Origin: Clostridium_I sp047718555
GTDB lineage: Bacteria; Bacillota; Clostridia; Clostridiales; Clostridiaceae
NCBI RefSeq assembly: GCF_047718555.1
Contig: NZ_JBDNRK010000019.1
Location: forward strand, 5,417 to 69,416
Reading direction: 5' to 3'
Length of the DNA: 64,000 nt
Below the pieces are notes generated by a model. The model was not told the DNA's origin, did no database searches, and saw only the letters and a list, made by a program, of their open reading frames with translations. Positions 53,462 to 63,220 of the stretch are shown piece by piece (the first letter of the stretch is position 1; every line of letters starts with the position of its first letter). The position numbers and the translations under genes are program-made.

Positions 53462-54922
53462 TTATTCAACTACTGCAGTTTTCTTATGCCAATCAGTAGA
53501 TGCTTCATAACTGTAAGCAAAATTAAACAAAAGATCTTCTCTAAAGTAATTTCCTATAAATTGCAGGCCTACTGGTAAATCATTTACAAAGCCGCAAGGT
53601 ACTGATATAGCTGGAAGTCCTGCAATGTTTATTGGAACGGTATAAACGTCTGACATATACATGGAAACTACATCTTTAGTTTTTTCTCCAAACTTAAAGG
53701 CAGTTGTAGGTGATGTAGGTGAAATTAGTACATCAAATTCTTTAAATACTTTTTGAAAATCCTGCTTTATAAGATTTCTAACCTTTAGCGCCTTCTTATA
53801 ATAAGCATCATAATATCCTGCAGATAGAGCATATGTACCCAACATTATTCTTCTTTTAACTTCTTTTCCAAAGCCTTCACTTCTGGATTTAGAATATATG
53901 TCCACAGCATCCTGTGCATCCTTAGATCTATGTCCGAACCTTATTCCATCAAATCTTGCTAAATTTGATGAAGCCTCTGCAGAGGATATTATGTAATAGG
54001 CTGCTAGTGCATACTCAGTCAATGGAAGTGAACATTTTTTTATTTCAGCACCATTAGCTTCAAGAACTTTTACAGCTTCTTCTATTTTCTTTCTTACATT
54101 GTCATCAAGACCTTCTCCGAAATATTCTTCAGGTATACCTATCTTCTTACCTCTTACATCTTTTACCAAACTCTTTTTATAATCCTGTACAGCTGTATCC
54201 ACTGTAGTGAAATCCATTTTATCAATACCTGCAATGTTCTGAGTTAAAAGCGCACAGTCTTCTACATCTCTTCCTATAGTTCCAACCTGATCTAAAGTGG
54301 AACCAAAAGCCACTACCCCGTATCTGGATATTCTTCCATAGGTAGGTTTAAGGCCAACTACACCGCAAAAGGAAGCCGGTTGTCTTACAGAGCCGCCAGT
54401 TTCAGTTCCAAGGGCTATAGGTGTTTCAAGGGCCGCAACAGAAGCCGCTGACGCCCCAGAAGATCCTCCCGGAACATATTCATTATTCCAAGGATTTATT
54501 ACCTTTTTATATGCACTATTTTCATTAGAAGATCCCATGGCAAATTCATCCATATTGAGCTTGCCAAGTATTATTCCATTATTTTCCTTGATTTTTTGCG
54601 TGACAGTAGCATCATAGGGAGAAATATATCCTTCCAGTATTTTAGATGCACAGGTATTTTGCATTCCCTTTACATTTATATTATCTTTTATACCAACAGG
54701 TACTCCTCCTAAACCCTCTAAGATTTCTCCCTTTGAAATCTTTTCATCCAGTTTTCTAGCTTCACTTACAGCCTCTTCTTCAGACTTATACAAATAAGCG
54801 CCTATCTTTTTATCGGTCTTATCTATTCTATTTAGAAAAGCATTAGTCACTTCTTCTACTTTAACTTCTTTATCTTTTATTAAATCCTTTAACTCATGGG
54901 CTTTAAGCTTATGTAATTCCAT
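53462..54922 (-). CDS. gatA: Asp/Glu-tRNA amidotransferase subunit A
   Basis: Amidase subunit releasing ammonia from glutamine. The 486-residue product has the Ser-cisSer-Lys triad in GVPVGIKDNI, GGSSGASAA and GTETGGSVRQPASFCG. GGAGG lies seven bases before ATG 54922; the longer frame to 54982 runs into a repeat remnant. The middle gene of gatC-gatA-gatB. Confidence 0.96.
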   Translation of the reverse strand: MELHKLKAHELKDLIKDKEVKVEEVTNAFLNRIDKTDKKIGAYLYKSEEEAVSEARKLDEKISKGEILEGLGGVPVGIKDNINVKGMQNTCASKILEGYISPYDATVTQKIKENNGIILGKLNMDEFAMGSSNENSAYKKVINPWNNEYVPGGSSGASAASVAALETPIALGTETGGSVRQPASFCGVVGLKPTYGRISRYGVVAFGSTLDQVGTIGRDVEDCALLTQNIAGIDKMDFTTVDTAVQDYKKSLVKDVRGKKIGIPEEYFGEGLDDNVRKKIEEAVKVLEANGAEIKKCSLPLTEYALAAYYIISSAEASSNLARFDGIRFGHRSKDAQDAVDIYSKSRSEGFGKEVKRRIMLGTYALSAGYYDAYYKKALKVRNLIKQDFQKVFKEFDVLISPTSPTTAFKFGEKTKDVVSMYMSDVYTVPINIAGLPAISVPCGFVNDLPVGLQFIGNYFREDLLFNFAYSYEASTDWHKKTAVVE

Positions 54923-54958
54923 ATTTTTACCTCCATTATTATCTTTAAAGCAGTTAAT

Positions 54959-54994
54959 AGGGCATCTCAAAATAAACAACAAATAAGGATGCCT
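54959..54994. repeat. Minimal MITE-like repeat remnant between gatC and gatA
   Basis: GGGCATCTCAAAATAAACAACAAATAAGGATGCCT: two terminal inverted repeats almost back to back, with no internal sequence. It sits inside an operon, so it is tolerated in the transcript. Confidence 0.6.
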
Positions 54995-55019
54995 AAGAAT
55001 AATATAATTAAAAACCAGC

Positions 55020-55307
55020 TTATTCTATTATTTTAGGTACCATTATATATTCTTCCAACTTTTGAGGTGCATTATCTAAAACTGATTTAAGCTCCATTGA
55101 AGGTTCTATTTCATCTTCTCTGAATTTATTTTCAATATAATAAGGATTAACAATTATATCTGTATCCTCTATATTAAGTTCATCCAATTTTTCTATGTAG
55201 CCTAAAACTTTATTAAGATCATTTATCAATTCTTCCTTTTCTTCTTCATTAAAGCTGAGTCTTGCAAGCTCTGCAACATACTCTACATCCTTTTTCGAAA
55301 CTGACAT
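55020..55307 (-). CDS. gatC: Asp/Glu-tRNA amidotransferase subunit C
   Basis: A 95-residue stabilising subunit with VEYVAELARLSFNEEE and the LNKVLGYIEKLDELN helix. First gene of the gat operon. Confidence 0.95.
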   Translation of the reverse strand: MSVSKKDVEYVAELARLSFNEEEKEELINDLNKVLGYIEKLDELNIEDTDIIVNPYYIENKFREDEIEPSMELKSVLDNAPQKLEEYIMVPKIIE

Positions 55308-55484
55308 ATTATTCCTCTCTTCCCTTTAAATATTTTTTATCAGGTGTAATTTTTATAAGACAATCATCTTCTACTCATAGTCATTAAAAACTGTTCTAGA
55401 ATGTAATGATTCTATTTATCACCAAATTAAATTATACAATATATTATTGCATAATCTCAAATAATTTAAACAAAATTATTCATA

Positions 55485-55514
55485 ACAAATAAGGTTACCT
55501 TATAGGTAACCTTT
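55485..55514 (-). terminator. Terminator of the 91-residue membrane protein gene
   Basis: Minus strand: AAGGTTACCT and AGGTAACCTT pair around a short loop, followed by ATTTGTT. The 55308-55621 stretch otherwise holds only the gat promoter region. Confidence 0.7.
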
Positions 55515-55621
55515 GACTCTAAAAATATAATACTTTAATTAAAAACATCTTAAAACTTGTAATCATTATATACTAGAAAATTTAAAATTTCAAATTATTT
55601 TTTTATTTTAATGTTTAGATA

Positions 55622-55897
55622 TTAAAATACTCCTATGTACATGAAAAACACAGTTCCTATTGCAATAAGCGTACAAGAAATTGAATAAAAAAGATTCTGC
55701 GATCTTTCTCTTTTGTCCACAAACATCCCAACTGCCCAAATCATCATTGTTAAAGTCATACATAACTGAAATGTATTATATGAGTCAAAATAACTTATTT
55801 GACGAACAAATAAATAAGTAGTAAGCAGTGTACAAGTTAAAGTGAGCATTGTTAATAAAACCAATATCCACCCAATAATGTTTATTGCCTTCTTCAT
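55622..55897 (-). CDS. Small hypothetical membrane protein
   Basis: 91 residues with three predicted membrane helices (IIGWILVLLTMLTLTCTLL, FQLCMTLTMMIWAVGMF, SISCTLIAIGTVFFMYIG) and a short charged loop DKRERSQ. A Shine-Dalgarno (AGGAGG) precedes ATG 55897. Family not recognised. The full repeat at 55930 lies just upstream. Confidence 0.75.
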   Translation of the reverse strand: MKKAINIIGWILVLLTMLTLTCTLLTTYLFVRQISYFDSYNTFQLCMTLTMMIWAVGMFVDKRERSQNLFYSISCTLIAIGTVFFMYIGVF

Positions 55898-55929
55898 TTT
55901 ATTTCCTCCTAATTCGCTCTCTCAATATA

Positions 55930-56088
55930 CGGCATATTCAAATAAATAACTAATCAGTATGCTAGTCTATTTTGCATCCTACTGCGTCAACAGAACCCTC
56001 AGATAGCTCACTATCCTCAGAACCTGTTTCCTTGTATGATTCAAAATATCCGTCGCATCTTTGACTTACTATTTATTTTCATATGCCT
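55930..56088. repeat. Full-length MITE-like palindromic repeat, downstream of ligA
   Basis: 159-bp copy (GGCATATTCAAATAAATAA...TTATTTTCATATGCCT). Direct repeat of 58167-58326, flanking ligA. Confidence 0.9.
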
Positions 56089-56143
56089 AAATACTAATTC
56101 ATTTTTTTACAATTGTAAATGTTTTTTCGTAAAAATACAGTTA

Positions 56144-58138
56144 CTAATTGTTTAATATTTTGTAAAATTCTTCTTCAGTTATAATTTTCACTCCCAGTTC
56201 TATGGCTTTATCATATTTAGATCCTGGATTTTTTCCTGTAAGTACATAATCCGTCTTTTTGCTGACGCTGCCGGAAACCTTTGCCCCCAAGGCTTCTATC
56301 TTTTCTTTTATTTCATTTCTACTGAAATTTTCCAAAGAACCTGTAACTACTATAGTCTTATCCAAAAATGGATTATCTGTGACCTTTTCTTCCTCATAAT
56401 AAGGCTTTATTCCTATATCAAGAAGTTCATATATAGTTTTTATTATTTTGTCCTCATTGAAAAATTCTAAAACACTTTTAGCTACTATTTCACCTATATC
56501 CTGTATAGAAATTAATTCCTCATAAGTACAATTTTCAATTTTCTCTAAATTTTTGAAATTTTTCACTATATCCTTTGCTGTTTTCTTGCCAACATTCACT
56601 ATACCTAGAGCATATATGAAAGATGATAATTCACAGTTTTTACTTTTTTCAATGGCTTTTATAAGTTTCTCTGCCTTTTTATTCGCAAATTTATCCAGTT
56701 CTAAAAGCTGTTCTTTTTTTATTTTATATAAATCGGTTATAGTTTTTATGTCCATTTTTTCAAACAATTGTTCGGCAGTTTTTTCATTAAACCCTTCAAT
56801 ATTCATTGCCTCTCTGCTGGCAAAATGCACTATGCTTTTTACTAACTGAGGCTTGCAGGATAATGTATTTTCGCAAAAATAATGCACACCCTCCTGCACA
56901 AGTTCACTTCCACAATAGGGACATACTTCCGGTGGTTTTATCTCCTGTTCCTCATCACTATTATCAGCTACACCCATTATTTCAGGAATAACATCATTAG
57001 ACCTGCGGACAAAGACATTACTTCCAATCTTTACTCCTTTTCTCTGTATATCATCCATATTATTAAGAGTTGCTCTTTTTACTGTTACACCTGCAAGTTC
57101 CACTGGCTGCAGTATGGCTGTAGGAGTAACTCTTCCACTTCTGCCTACATTCCACTCCACAGAAAGGAGCTTAGTTGTAGCTTCTTCAGCCTCAAACTTA
57201 AAGGCTATTGCCCATTTAGGAAATTTAACTGTATAGCCTAGTAACTCTCTTGTCTTCATATCATCTATAGCAATAACTGCACCATCTATATCATAATTTA
57301 AAGTTTCTCTCAATTTTTTTACAACTTCTACTTCTCTTTCTATTTCTTCCATAGTAGAACATTCTCTTATGTAATCATCCATGGGAAAATTTCTTTCAAT
57401 TAAAAAATTCAACATTTCCATATAGGTTTTAAATGGTTTTCCTTCATTATAGCCTACGTCATAAAAGAAGGCAGAAAGCTTTCTTCTGGCCGTTTCTTTC
57501 ACATTTAAATTTCTAAGGGCCCCTGCTGCTCCATTTCTAAGATTTTTAAGTGGTACCACTGCTGACTTGTTGTATTCATCGAAAGCCTCCTTTGTCATTA
57601 TAGCTTCTCCATGAACCTCTATTACAGCATTATTTTTAATTCTAAGTGGAATAGATTTTATTGTTTTTACCTGCTGAGTTACATCCTCTCCCACTTCACC
57701 AGTACCTCTTGTGGCGGCCTTTATTAAAATTCCAGCTTCGTCATAGGTACAATTTATAGTTAATCCATCAAATTTTTTAGTTACAATATACTTAATTGGC
57801 GGCAATTTTTCTTCATGCAAATCATTATAACTATTAATAAACTTTAAATTTCTGTTGTGCCATTCTTCAAGTTCATTAATAGATTGTGCCTTATCAAGGC
57901 TCCAAAGCCTGGCTATATGTGTATACTTTTGAAATTCTGGCAATACAACATCACCAACTCTAACAGTTGGTGAATAAGGATAAACTTTACCTGTTTCTTT
58001 TTCCAAAGCTAAAAGTTCATCATATTTTGTATCATATTCCTTATCGGAAACAGTAGGATTATCCTGTGCATAATATTCATAGGCATACCTGTTTAGTTCT
58101 TCAATAAGCCCTTCCATTCTTTTTAATTTGTCATCCAT
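56144..58138 (-). CDS. ligA: NAD-dependent DNA ligase
   Basis: Seals nicks in replication and repair. The 664-residue product has domain Ia (YYAQDNPTVSDKEYD), the adenylation lysine in VTKKFDGLT, SLDKAQ, the OB-fold region WNVGRSGRVTPTAIL, zinc-finger cysteines (CPYCGSEL...FCENTLSC), the helix-hairpin-helix region and a C-terminal BRCT domain from about residue 590 (NPFLDKTIVVTGSLENF). The active-site segment is KKFDG rather than the more common KxDG with Ile. Flanked on both sides by full repeat elements. Confidence 0.95.
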   Translation of the reverse strand: MDDKLKRMEGLIEELNRYAYEYYAQDNPTVSDKEYDTKYDELLALEKETGKVYPYSPTVRVGDVVLPEFQKYTHIARLWSLDKAQSINELEEWHNRNLKFINSYNDLHEEKLPPIKYIVTKKFDGLTINCTYDEAGILIKAATRGTGEVGEDVTQQVKTIKSIPLRIKNNAVIEVHGEAIMTKEAFDEYNKSAVVPLKNLRNGAAGALRNLNVKETARRKLSAFFYDVGYNEGKPFKTYMEMLNFLIERNFPMDDYIRECSTMEEIEREVEVVKKLRETLNYDIDGAVIAIDDMKTRELLGYTVKFPKWAIAFKFEAEEATTKLLSVEWNVGRSGRVTPTAILQPVELAGVTVKRATLNNMDDIQRKGVKIGSNVFVRRSNDVIPEIMGVADNSDEEQEIKPPEVCPYCGSELVQEGVHYFCENTLSCKPQLVKSIVHFASREAMNIEGFNEKTAEQLFEKMDIKTITDLYKIKKEQLLELDKFANKKAEKLIKAIEKSKNCELSSFIYALGIVNVGKKTAKDIVKNFKNLEKIENCTYEELISIQDIGEIVAKSVLEFFNEDKIIKTIYELLDIGIKPYYEEEKVTDNPFLDKTIVVTGSLENFSRNEIKEKIEALGAKVSGSVSKKTDYVLTGKNPGSKYDKAIELGVKIITEEEFYKILNN

Positions 58139-58166
58139 ATTTTAACCTACTCCGTTCATACTATTT

Positions 58167-58326
58167 AGGCATATTCAAATAAATAACTAGTCAGTATGCT
58201 AGCCTATTTTGAATCCTACTGCGTCAACAGAACCCTCAGATAGCTCAACTATCATCAGAACCTGTTTCCTTGTATGATTCAAAATATTCGTCGCATCTTT
58301 GACTTACTATTTATTTTCACATGCCT
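58167..58326. repeat. Full-length MITE-like palindromic repeat, upstream of ligA
   Basis: 160-bp copy (AGGCATATTCAAATAAATAACT...TTATTTTCACATGCCT), 28 bases upstream of the ligA start. With the pcrA 3' flank it fills the 58139-58444 gap. Confidence 0.92.
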
Positions 58327-58444
58327 TAGCTTAAATATCGTAAAGAAACTAAATGCCTAAATAGCTATTTTCTCGAATATTTTCCAATTAATAAAGCAAT
58401 CCTATGAACTACTTATCAATATCGTATTAATATTTAACTGCAAT

Positions 58445-61400
58445 TTATATAAGCTGTAATGGAGCTAAATCCAATCTTAAATTCTTTATTCCCATATTTT
58501 TAAAGGCAATAGTTAAATTTATATTACCATCTTTTTTGCTCACAGCTACAATAGTTCCCTCTCCAAATTTAGAATGTTTTACCTTTCTCCCTGCTGCTGC
58601 TTCACTTTCTGTAAGTGGTTTTAGATCCTTTTTAGCTGGAACCATATCAGCTTCCAATATGCTTTCAGCATATTTGGTGGAAAAGCCTTTATTAAACACT
58701 GTATTCTTTGGAGGTATATCTCTATTATTAAAAGAAAATCCCTGCATACTGCTTCCATGATTATTTCCAACGCTAGAAAATTTATTGACAGCACTATTTC
58801 CCTTTGTATTTATATTAACATATTCTTTCAATTCCCTTGGAACCTCAGCTATAAAGTCTGATTCTCCGTAGGCAACAGTTCTTCCAAAAACCTTTCTCGT
58901 TTGGGCTGAGGTCATGTATAACTGCTCCTTTGCCCTGGTAATGCCTACATAGGCTAACCTTCTTGATTCCTCCATCTCTGAAAAATCTGTGAGAGATGCA
59001 GCCCCTGGGAAAATACCATTCTCCATTCCAACCATAAATACCACAGGAAACTCAAGTCCCTTTGCACTATGAACAGTCATCATTACAACAGAATCTGCAT
59101 CCGTATCATAATTATCCACATCTGCTACTAAGGCAGTTTTTTCTAGGAAGGCAGCGAGAGTCTTATCCTCAGAATTGTTTTCAAAATCTACTGCTGCAGA
59201 AACTAATTCCTGAAGATTTTCTATTCTTGTTTCATCCTGTAAATCATTGGATTTCTTTAATTCTGCAAGATAACCCGTTTGTCCCAAAAGTTCTTCGATT
59301 AGAGTAGAAACCCTGATTTCATCCTTTCTTATGACAAAGCTGTTTATTATACTTATAAACTTATTTATTGCTGAAACATTTCTAGCTGTAAGTCCCGGTA
59401 TATTCTGTATATCCAATAAAGAACTATATATACACTCTTCAATTTCATTAGAAAACTTTTCAATTTTATCTACAGTAGTTCCACCAATACCTCTTTTAGG
59501 CACATTTATTATCCTCTTTAAACTGATATTGTCTAAGGGATTGCAAATAAGCTTTAAATAGGCCATTATATCCTTAATTTCTTTTCTGTCATAGAATTTA
59601 AGCCCTCCAATTATTCTATAGGGAAGCTGTCTTTTCATAAATACATCTTCAAATAATCTGGACTGAGCATTAGTTCTGTAGAGCACTGCAAAATCCTTAT
59701 AGGCTCTGTCACCTGAATCCATGGCTTTCTTTATTTCATTAGCTACAAACTCCGCCTCTTCAATATCAGAATAGCTTCTATACATCCTTATTTTATTTCC
59801 ATCTTCACTTCTCGTCCTAAGCAGCTTAAAATGCTCATGAGGATTATTCTTAATAACTCCATTAGCCGCCTTTAAAATATTTCCCTTTGATCTGTAGTTT
59901 TCCTCAAGCTTTATTACCTTTGCATTAGTATAGTCCTTTTCAAAATCCAGTATATTCCTTATATCTGCTCCTCTCCAGCCGTAAATGCAGTTATGAACTA
60001 CTACATTTTCACATATATATTGTCTTAAATAGGGGATAGATAAGTCATAGACATAACCATCGTAATACTCAAAGTCAACTGCCTTTACAATATCTTCTAC
60101 AATCTCTCCATTATCACATACGGCTATACTCATGGTCGGCTTTATATTTCCAAAGGGCATAAAGGAAAAGCTTTTATCTTTAGTTAATTTTGCTTTTCTA
60201 GCTATATCAAGATCTTCTTGAGTCTGCATTATCTTTTTGGCAAAGTCCTCTGTATCATCATAATTTCTTCTCTCTGTCTCAATTCTCCAGGTATCAGACT
60301 TTTCTTTTCTAACAGAAAAACCGGCACTTTCCATATTGGCTTTAATCTTTTCACCACTGGTAATTAAGCTTATTCTATGAGAATAATAATTTGCTTCTTT
60401 TGATTTTTTACAGGAGAAAAAATTAATATTTACAGTTCTCCTTGCAGTATTTCCTCTGATTACAGCATTAGCTCTGTGATGTGGATAATCTTCACTTAAA
60501 TAATTTTCTTCAAAGAGCTTATCCGCTGCCTCATAAGTATTTATTTCTGAAAAAAGTTTATCCAGTTGTTCCTGAGATAATGTAATCTTTCTATCCTTTG
60601 AATAAAAAACGGCTGTAGGTATTCCGTATTTTACTGAAAAATATTGTTCATAATATGTAGCTTCACCTTTATCTCCACACACCTTTAGTATCCACATTTT
60701 ATCAGCTTTTTCTTGATTTAACCTTACAAACATGCCATTAACAGGATCACCGGCTTTTCTGCTTCTTACACTTTGTGTCTGACCAATTCTATATCCCATA
60801 CCCCTTTTAAACATGAGATACACATAATAAGCTTCCTCCTGCACATTTAATCTGGCAAAAGTAAGATGATTTGGTGTAGCCTTAACTACCTTTCCTGAGA
60901 CAGTTGTCAATTTAACCATAAGCCCTCTATATGACTTTTTCAATACTTTTTTAACTGTTCCCTTTAATGTACTTCCATTTCCTCCTGCACATAGAACATT
61001 GTCATTTTCCTTTATAGTCTCAATAGGAACCACTTTATCTCCTAGATTTACCATAGTACCCTCTGGCAGGCACTGATCGTCATCTCCTACCACGCATATA
61101 TTCTTATGCTCTTTTGCTAAAAGTCTCGCTAATTCATACTGGGCCTTATTGGTATCCTGATACTCATCTATCATTATATATCTGAATTTTCTCTGATAGA
61201 ACTGAAGAACATCCTCATGCTTTTTAAATAGCTCCACAGTTTTAAATATTAAATCATCAAAATCCAAAGCATTATTTTCTTTTAGCCTTTTCTGATATAA
61301 TAGATATACTTCTGCAATTCTGTTTAATCTGAAATTATTTTCATTCTTTCTCTTATATTCCTCTGCGGATACTAAATCATCCTTTTGAGCTCCTATTTTA

Positions 61401-61822
61401 GATATTATCTCCTTATCGGTTATATCTTTATCATTAATTCCAACTTCCTTTATGCATTGATTTATCAAGGTTTTTTGATCTGCGCTGTCATATATAGTAA
61501 AATTTTTATTATATCCCAATTTGTCTATTTCTCTTCTAAGTATTCTTACACAGCTGGAGTGAAAGGTAGATACCCACATATTATCAGCCTCACTGCCCAC
61601 AAGCTGACGAACTCTTTCCTTCATCTCCTGAGCTGCTTTGTTAGTAAAAGTTATAGCTAATATTTGTGAGGGATAAATATTTAAATTTTCAATCATATTA
61701 GCAATTCTGTAAGTGAGAACTCTAGTTTTACCAGAACCAGCCCCTGCCAAAACAAGCACAGGTCCATCTACTGCTGTTGCTGCCTCGTATTGTTCTCTAT
61801 TCAATAGTTTCTTCAAATCCAT
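58445..61822 (-). CDS. pcrA: ATP-dependent DNA helicase PcrA/UvrD, intein-containing
   Basis: Superfamily 1A helicase of repair and replication. The 1125-residue precursor is about 360 longer than usual (~760). Extein motifs: Q/Walker A AGAGSGKT (26-33), TFHSSCVRILR, Walker B DEYQDTN (219-225), motif III split by an intein between GDDDQ (to 250) and CIYGWRGAD (from 612), ENYRSKGNIL, motif V VMMTVHSAKGLEFPVV and VI AYVGITRAKEQLY. CAAGGAGG precedes ATG 61822. Joined, the exteins give GDDDQ-CIYGWRGAD, where intein-free homologs usually have Ser in place of Cys. Function depends on splicing. Confidence 0.95.
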   Translation of the reverse strand: MDLKKLLNREQYEAATAVDGPVLVLAGAGSGKTRVLTYRIANMIENLNIYPSQILAITFTNKAAQEMKERVRQLVGSEADNMWVSTFHSSCVRILRREIDKLGYNKNFTIYDSADQKTLINQCIKEVGINDKDITDKEIISKIGAQKDDLVSAEEYKRKNENNFRLNRIAEVYLLYQKRLKENNALDFDDLIFKTVELFKKHEDVLQFYQRKFRYIMIDEYQDTNKAQYELARLLAKEHKNICVVGDDDQCLPEGTMVNLGDKVVPIETIKENDNVLCAGGNGSTLKGTVKKVLKKSYRGLMVKLTTVSGKVVKATPNHLTFARLNVQEEAYYVYLMFKRGMGYRIGQTQSVRSRKAGDPVNGMFVRLNQEKADKMWILKVCGDKGEATYYEQYFSVKYGIPTAVFYSKDRKITLSQEQLDKLFSEINTYEAADKLFEENYLSEDYPHHRANAVIRGNTARRTVNINFFSCKKSKEANYYSHRISLITSGEKIKANMESAGFSVRKEKSDTWRIETERRNYDDTEDFAKKIMQTQEDLDIARKAKLTKDKSFSFMPFGNIKPTMSIAVCDNGEIVEDIVKAVDFEYYDGYVYDLSIPYLRQYICENVVVHNCIYGWRGADIRNILDFEKDYTNAKVIKLEENYRSKGNILKAANGVIKNNPHEHFKLLRTRSEDGNKIRMYRSYSDIEEAEFVANEIKKAMDSGDRAYKDFAVLYRTNAQSRLFEDVFMKRQLPYRIIGGLKFYDRKEIKDIMAYLKLICNPLDNISLKRIINVPKRGIGGTTVDKIEKFSNEIEECIYSSLLDIQNIPGLTARNVSAINKFISIINSFVIRKDEIRVSTLIEELLGQTGYLAELKKSNDLQDETRIENLQELVSAAVDFENNSEDKTLAAFLEKTALVADVDNYDTDADSVVMMTVHSAKGLEFPVVFMVGMENGIFPGAASLTDFSEMEESRRLAYVGITRAKEQLYMTSAQTRKVFGRTVAYGESDFIAEVPRELKEYVNINTKGNSAVNKFSSVGNNHGSSMQGFSFNNRDIPPKNTVFNKGFSTKYAESILEADMVPAKKDLKPLTESEAAAGRKVKHSKFGEGTIVAVSKKDGNINLTIAFKNMGIKNLRLDLAPLQLI
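59990..61072 (-). mobile_element. Intein in PcrA with a GIY-YIG-like insert
   Basis: Residues 251-611 of the precursor (361 residues). Splicing blocks: Cys1 in CLPEGTMVNLGDKVVPIETI (block A), VVKATPNHLTF (block B, TxxH), DLSIPYLRQYICENVVVHN (blocks F and G, His-Asn end), then Cys+1 of the C-extein. The insert starts YYVYLMF, then GYRIGQTQSVRSR and, after MWILKVCGDKGEATYYEQYF, an Asn-rich RRTVNINFF region. The spaced YVY/YRIGQT/R...E pattern is what GIY-YIG nucleases show. Endonuclease activity is inferred. Confidence 0.9.
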
Positions 61823-62082
61823 TATATTTGCCTCCTTGTGTTTCTATAACTTTTAAATAATCAACAACTATACTGTTTAAATAGCTGTTGATTATTTAGA
61901 AGTTTTTCATTGGCTATTATTTATTATATCATTCTAGTATATGATTTAAACATATATTCTAAAAAGTGTTTATCCAAACATTAATAGTTTATTTTATAGT
62001 AAAGTAAAAGTAATGCTTCTCACTTTAGATAAAGAAAAGGTTCACTGTTTTCACTTCAGCAAACCTCTTTAGATATGTACAA

Positions 62083-62421
62083 TTATTTTTCTTCGTCCTT
62101 ATCATCACTATTTTCTTCTGATTTTATTATTCCAAGTCTTTTTAATACTATAGTATATCCATCACTGCCATAATTAAGGCATCTGTTAACCCTACTTATA
62201 GTGGCAGTACTGGCCCCTGTAGCCTTACCTATATTACTATAGGTCTGCTTTTGCACAAGCATTTTAGCAACCTGCAAACGCTGCTCAATAGCCTTAACTT
62301 CATTTATTGTACATATATCCTCAAAAAATCTATAACATTCTTCTTTTGTATTCAAACTCAAAATAGCATTGCAAAAAAAATCCATATTTTCACTTTCAAG
62401 TTTCGATTCATACTTTGCCAT
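62083..62421 (-). CDS. TrpR-superfamily protein, YerC/YecD type
   Basis: A 112-residue DNA-binding protein with an all-helical TrpR-like fold: DICTINEVKAIEQRLQVAKML and the helix-turn-helix QTYSNIGKATGASTATISRVNRCL. The Asp/Glu-rich tail (SEENSDDKDEEK) is typical. In Bacilli yerC sits next to pcrB-pcrA-ligA, so the location downstream of ligA-pcrA in chromosome order fits. Target genes unknown. Confidence 0.9.
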   Translation of the reverse strand: MAKYESKLESENMDFFCNAILSLNTKEECYRFFEDICTINEVKAIEQRLQVAKMLVQKQTYSNIGKATGASTATISRVNRCLNYGSDGYTIVLKRLGIIKSEENSDDKDEEK

Positions 62422-62488
62422 TTAATTCACTCCTCTGCAAAAACCATTAAGTAAATTTTATCATTATTCCTTAGCATATTCTATTGTG

Positions 62489-63205
62489 TTAAATTTCTTT
62501 TAAAACTCTTAATTCTTCCTCAGTTAGTTCTCTATAAGCCCCTTCCTCTATACTTTCATCTAATTGAATAGGCCCAAAACTAACTCTTTTTAAATATACA
62601 ACTTCTTTATTTCTTGCTAAAAACATTCTTTTAACCTGATGAAATTTCCCCTCCTGAATAGTTACCATGACCCTAGATCCATTACAATCAGCACTGAGTA
62701 TACTAAGTTTTGCAGGCATACATTTGTATCCATCATCTATTTCTATTCCCTCTTCAAAAGCCTTTATGTCATCATCATCAACATCTTTATTGATCTCTGC
62801 ATAATACACCTTATCCACATGCCATTTAGGTGAGATCATTCTATGGTTTAATTCTCCATCATTTGTTAAAATAAGCAGCCCTACAGTATCTTTATCAAGT
62901 CTGCCTACAGGAAAAGGATTAAAAGAAGCATGATATTCTTCCAGAAGATCCACTACAGTTTCATCAAAATTGTCAAAGGTAGCAGAAACTACTCCATCCG
63001 GTTTATTCATCATTAAATAAATATATTTTTTATATATTAGCGGCTCACCATTAACATTTATTCTATTTTCATTTACATTCACCTGTATATTACTGGATTT
63101 TATTTTCTCTCCATCCACTTCTATTAAACCGCTTTTAATTAATTTCTTTACATCTTTCCTAGATCCATAACCAGAATTAGCTAAAACTTTATCTAATCTT
63201 TCCAT
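62489..63205 (-). CDS. 16S rRNA pseudouridine synthase (RsuA family)
   Basis: Isomerises a uridine in 16S rRNA (U516-type). The 238-residue product has an N-terminal S4 domain (RLDKVLANSGYGSRKDVKKLI), catalytic Asp in GRLDKDTVGLLILTNDG and EGKFHQVKRMF. ATG 63205 (MERLDKV) is the family start; an in-frame GTG at 63217 is close to AGGAC and cannot be ruled out. Directly downstream of the lytic transglycosylase gene. Confidence 0.92.
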   Translation of the reverse strand: MERLDKVLANSGYGSRKDVKKLIKSGLIEVDGEKIKSSNIQVNVNENRINVNGEPLIYKKYIYLMMNKPDGVVSATFDNFDETVVDLLEEYHASFNPFPVGRLDKDTVGLLILTNDGELNHRMISPKWHVDKVYYAEINKDVDDDDIKAFEEGIEIDDGYKCMPAKLSILSADCNGSRVMVTIQEGKFHQVKRMFLARNKEVVYLKRVSFGPIQLDESIEEGAYRELTEEELRVLKEI

Positions 63206-63220
63206 TTTAAAGTCCACGTC

